Translations under genes and position numbers: made by a program
DNA from: Caldisericota bacterium
GTDB lineage: Bacteria; Caldisericota; Caldisericia; Cryosericales; Cryosericaceae
Reading direction: 5' to 3'
DNA: 8,342 bases
Assembly (NCBI GenBank): GCA_026390285.1
Contig: JAPLGH010000039.1
Location: 1 to 8,342 of the forward strand
The notes under the pieces: generated by a model
Seen by the model: only the letters and a program-made list of their open reading frames with translations
Database searches by the model: none
What the model was told of the DNA's origin: nothing
Shown here: one piece after another, positions 6,942-8,342 of the stretch
Layout: each line of letters opens with the position of its first letter
Numbering within the stretch: position 1 is the stretch's first letter

Positions 6942-6950
6942 TGGCATAAT
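6942..6950 (+). promoter_or_regulatory. Candidate extended -10 promoter for the MFS gene
   Basis: TGG followed by CATAAT (6945-6950) forms an extended -10 element without a good -35. An alternative pair is TTGCAA (6910-6915) with TAGAAT (6931-6936), spacing 15. Either lies in the 99-base gap after pyk, in which no intrinsic terminator is visible. Confidence 0.35.
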
Positions 6951-6992
6951 ACTCCGGAACTCCAGCGTATGTCATGACAAGGGGGAACAGAC

Positions 6993-8342
6993 GTGAAAAG
7001 AAAGGCATCCTATTTCAAGATCTTCCTGCTTGGATTTGGGTTCTTCGGTATCTCGATCCTCTGGTCGCTATACAACTCAGATATTCCTATCATGCTGAAG
7101 AGTCTCTACAATTTATCCTACACAGCGTCAGGATGGGTGATGAATCTCGACAACATTCTGGCGATAACACTCATCCCGCTCGTAGGTTTCTGGTCAGACC
7201 ATGTATGGACGCGTATTGGGCGTCGTATGCCGTTTATCATTTCAACATTGCCCGTAGGAGCCGTTCTGTTTGCGCTGGTTCCCTGGATTCCGCTCTGGTT
7301 TGGCTCAAGCGCAACATCACTTGTTGTGTTCATTCTTGTTCTGTTCTTGATGAACGTCTGTTTGGGGATTTCACGTTCGCCTATCATCGCTCTGATGCCG
7401 GACCTCGTTCCCCCTGAAGAGCGCTCACCAGCCAACGGCGTCATCAATTTCATGGGTGGATTCGGGTCCTTGCTGGTGTACTTTGTCATCGGCAAGATCT
7501 CGACGACTAACAGACCGCTGGGTTTTGCCATTGCAGGAGCATCAGTTCTGGTGGCCGCAGTTATCATGTTTCTGTCGATCCATGAGACACGTGACTCACT
7601 TGACCGCAAGGCTCCTCAGTCAGAGCATGCTGACTTCTCCCTGCTTCGCAAGATGTGGACGCCGAAATACCGCAGTCTGCTGCTCATCTGCCTAGCCATT
7701 TTCTTCTGGTTCATCGCGTATAACGCTGTTGAAACCTACTACCCGACTTACATGCACTACGAAGGTCCTGCAGTGAAAGCACTGATAGCCAAGCTTGGCA
7801 CGGCCGCACCTACCGACGCGGCAAGCCTTGCACAGCTGCATAGCGTGCGCCAGACATCTGAGGTCAGCGCGAAGATCAATTTCGGCGTCATGTCGCTCGC
7901 CTTTATGGTACTGGCGATCCCGGCTGGATTCGTTGGCAAGGCTCTGGGGCGCAGGAGTACGATCGTTATAGGCCTGACAGGCGTCATCCTTATGGTACTC
8001 CTGCTCGCACTTAACATTGCCGGCATAGGAGTATTGGTGGTATTCGTCATGGGAGGTCTGTCCTGGGCACTGGTCAACATCAATTCGCTGCCAATGGTAC
8101 TTGACATGGGCTCCCTGGAGATGGTCGGAGCGCTGACCGGTGTCTATTACTTCTTCTCTCAGGCTGCCAGCATCGTCAGCCCGCCTCTTGTCGGACGCAT
8201 CGCCGATCTCGCAGGCGGGACGATGTCAGTCATGTTCCCGTATGCGGCTATCTTCTTCGTGCTCTCGGCGGTCTGCATGCTCTTCATACGCTCTGAAGAC
8301 AAGCCAGCGATCTCATCCGACCAGACCCTTTCTGCCAATGGC
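6993..8342 (+). CDS. MFS transporter, SLC45/GPH (sucrose-type) family, 3' end cut by window
   Basis: A polytopic inner-membrane carrier, probably a cation-coupled sugar or glycoside symporter. The frame is open from GTG 6993 to the last base (450 codons) with no stop. The start is GTG, preceded by GGGGGA (6981-6986) six bases upstream. The nearby ATG at 6974 is in another frame. Twelve hydrophobic segments can be traced. The loop 2-3 signature GFWSDHVWTRIGRRMPFI (65-82) is the SLC45/sucrose-symporter form of MFS motif A. PDLVPPEERSPANGVINF (136-153) and TGVYYFFSQAASIVSPPL (382-399) also match that group. A hydrophilic loop of about 40 residues (255-293) sits between helices 7 and 8, longer than usual. 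The tail after helix 12 is polar (433-450), so only a few residues are probably missing. The substrate cannot be read; its place after pyk suits sugar uptake, which is inference. Confidence 0.85.
   Translation, partial: MKRKASYFKIFLLGFGFFGISILWSLYNSDIPIMLKSLYNLSYTASGWVMNLDNILAITLIPLVGFWSDHVWTRIGRRMPFIISTLPVGAVLFALVPWIPLWFGSSATSLVVFILVLFLMNVCLGISRSPIIALMPDLVPPEERSPANGVINFMGGFGSLLVYFVIGKISTTNRPLGFAIAGASVLVAAVIMFLSIHETRDSLDRKAPQSEHADFSLLRKMWTPKYRSLLLICLAIFFWFIAYNAVETYYPTYMHYEGPAVKALIAKLGTAAPTDAASLAQLHSVRQTSEVSAKINFGVMSLAFMVLAIPAGFVGKALGRRSTIVIGLTGVILMVLLLALNIAGIGVLVVFVMGGLSWALVNINSLPMVLDMGSLEMVGALTGVYYFFSQAASIVSPPLVGRIADLAGGTMSVMFPYAAIFFVLSAVCMLFIRSEDKPAISSDQTLSANG

Noticed and set aside
6974..7417. 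ATG-started frame at the beginning of the MFS gene
   Set aside because: The GTG frame at 6993 encodes twelve membrane segments and MFS motifs and stays open to the window end; this frame does not.

Overview
The window is bacterial DNA with five protein-coding loci, all on the + strand and tightly packed. It is GC-rich by eye, with mostly G or C in third codon positions. Starts are preceded by purine-rich Shine-Dalgarno sequences, and the intergenic gaps contain sigma70-like -35/-10 pairs, so a bacterial host is more likely than an archaeal one. I cannot place the organism. A deep-branching, possibly anaerobic lineage would fit the ion-pumping pyrophosphatase and the duplicated anion permease, but that is a guess. 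There are no tRNA or rRNA genes, CRISPR arrays or insertion sequences.

Layout. (1) Bases 1-1009 are the 3' part of a duplicated ABC permease of the nitrate/sulfonate/taurine type. Ten bases later comes its ATPase (1020-2315), which carries a C-terminal AAA-associated domain. (2) A gap with a near-consensus promoter (2373-2399) leads into hppA (2471-4421), a membrane-bound ion-translocating pyrophosphatase. Its reading frame is broken near 2954 by what looks like a deletion of about 20 bases. (3) A second promoter (4475-4504) precedes a small two-TM protein with a GIDE/BAM-like domain (4540-5262). (4) A roughly 200-base gap holds a coding-like remnant, a hairpin, a weak promoter and a 13-base palindrome, followed by pyruvate kinase, pyk (5460-6893). 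(5) An MFS sugar-type transporter of the SLC45/GPH kind (6993 to the window end) starts at GTG and runs off the edge.

How the genes could work together: the MFS carrier would import a sugar or glycoside. Pyruvate kinase would make ATP and pyruvate at the end of glycolysis. The pyrophosphatase, if functional, would recover energy from biosynthetic PPi as an ion gradient usable by symporters. The ABC genes would import a small anion, with the binding protein presumably upstream. Apart from the ABC pair, each gene seems to have its own promoter, so this is a run of mostly single-gene units.

Most notable: HppA and Pyk both carry the residue signatures of K+-independent enzymes. HppA has an unusual ion-gate composition, and its apparent deletion removes the segment that normally holds the gate arginine. 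I see no convincing new multi-gene system here.
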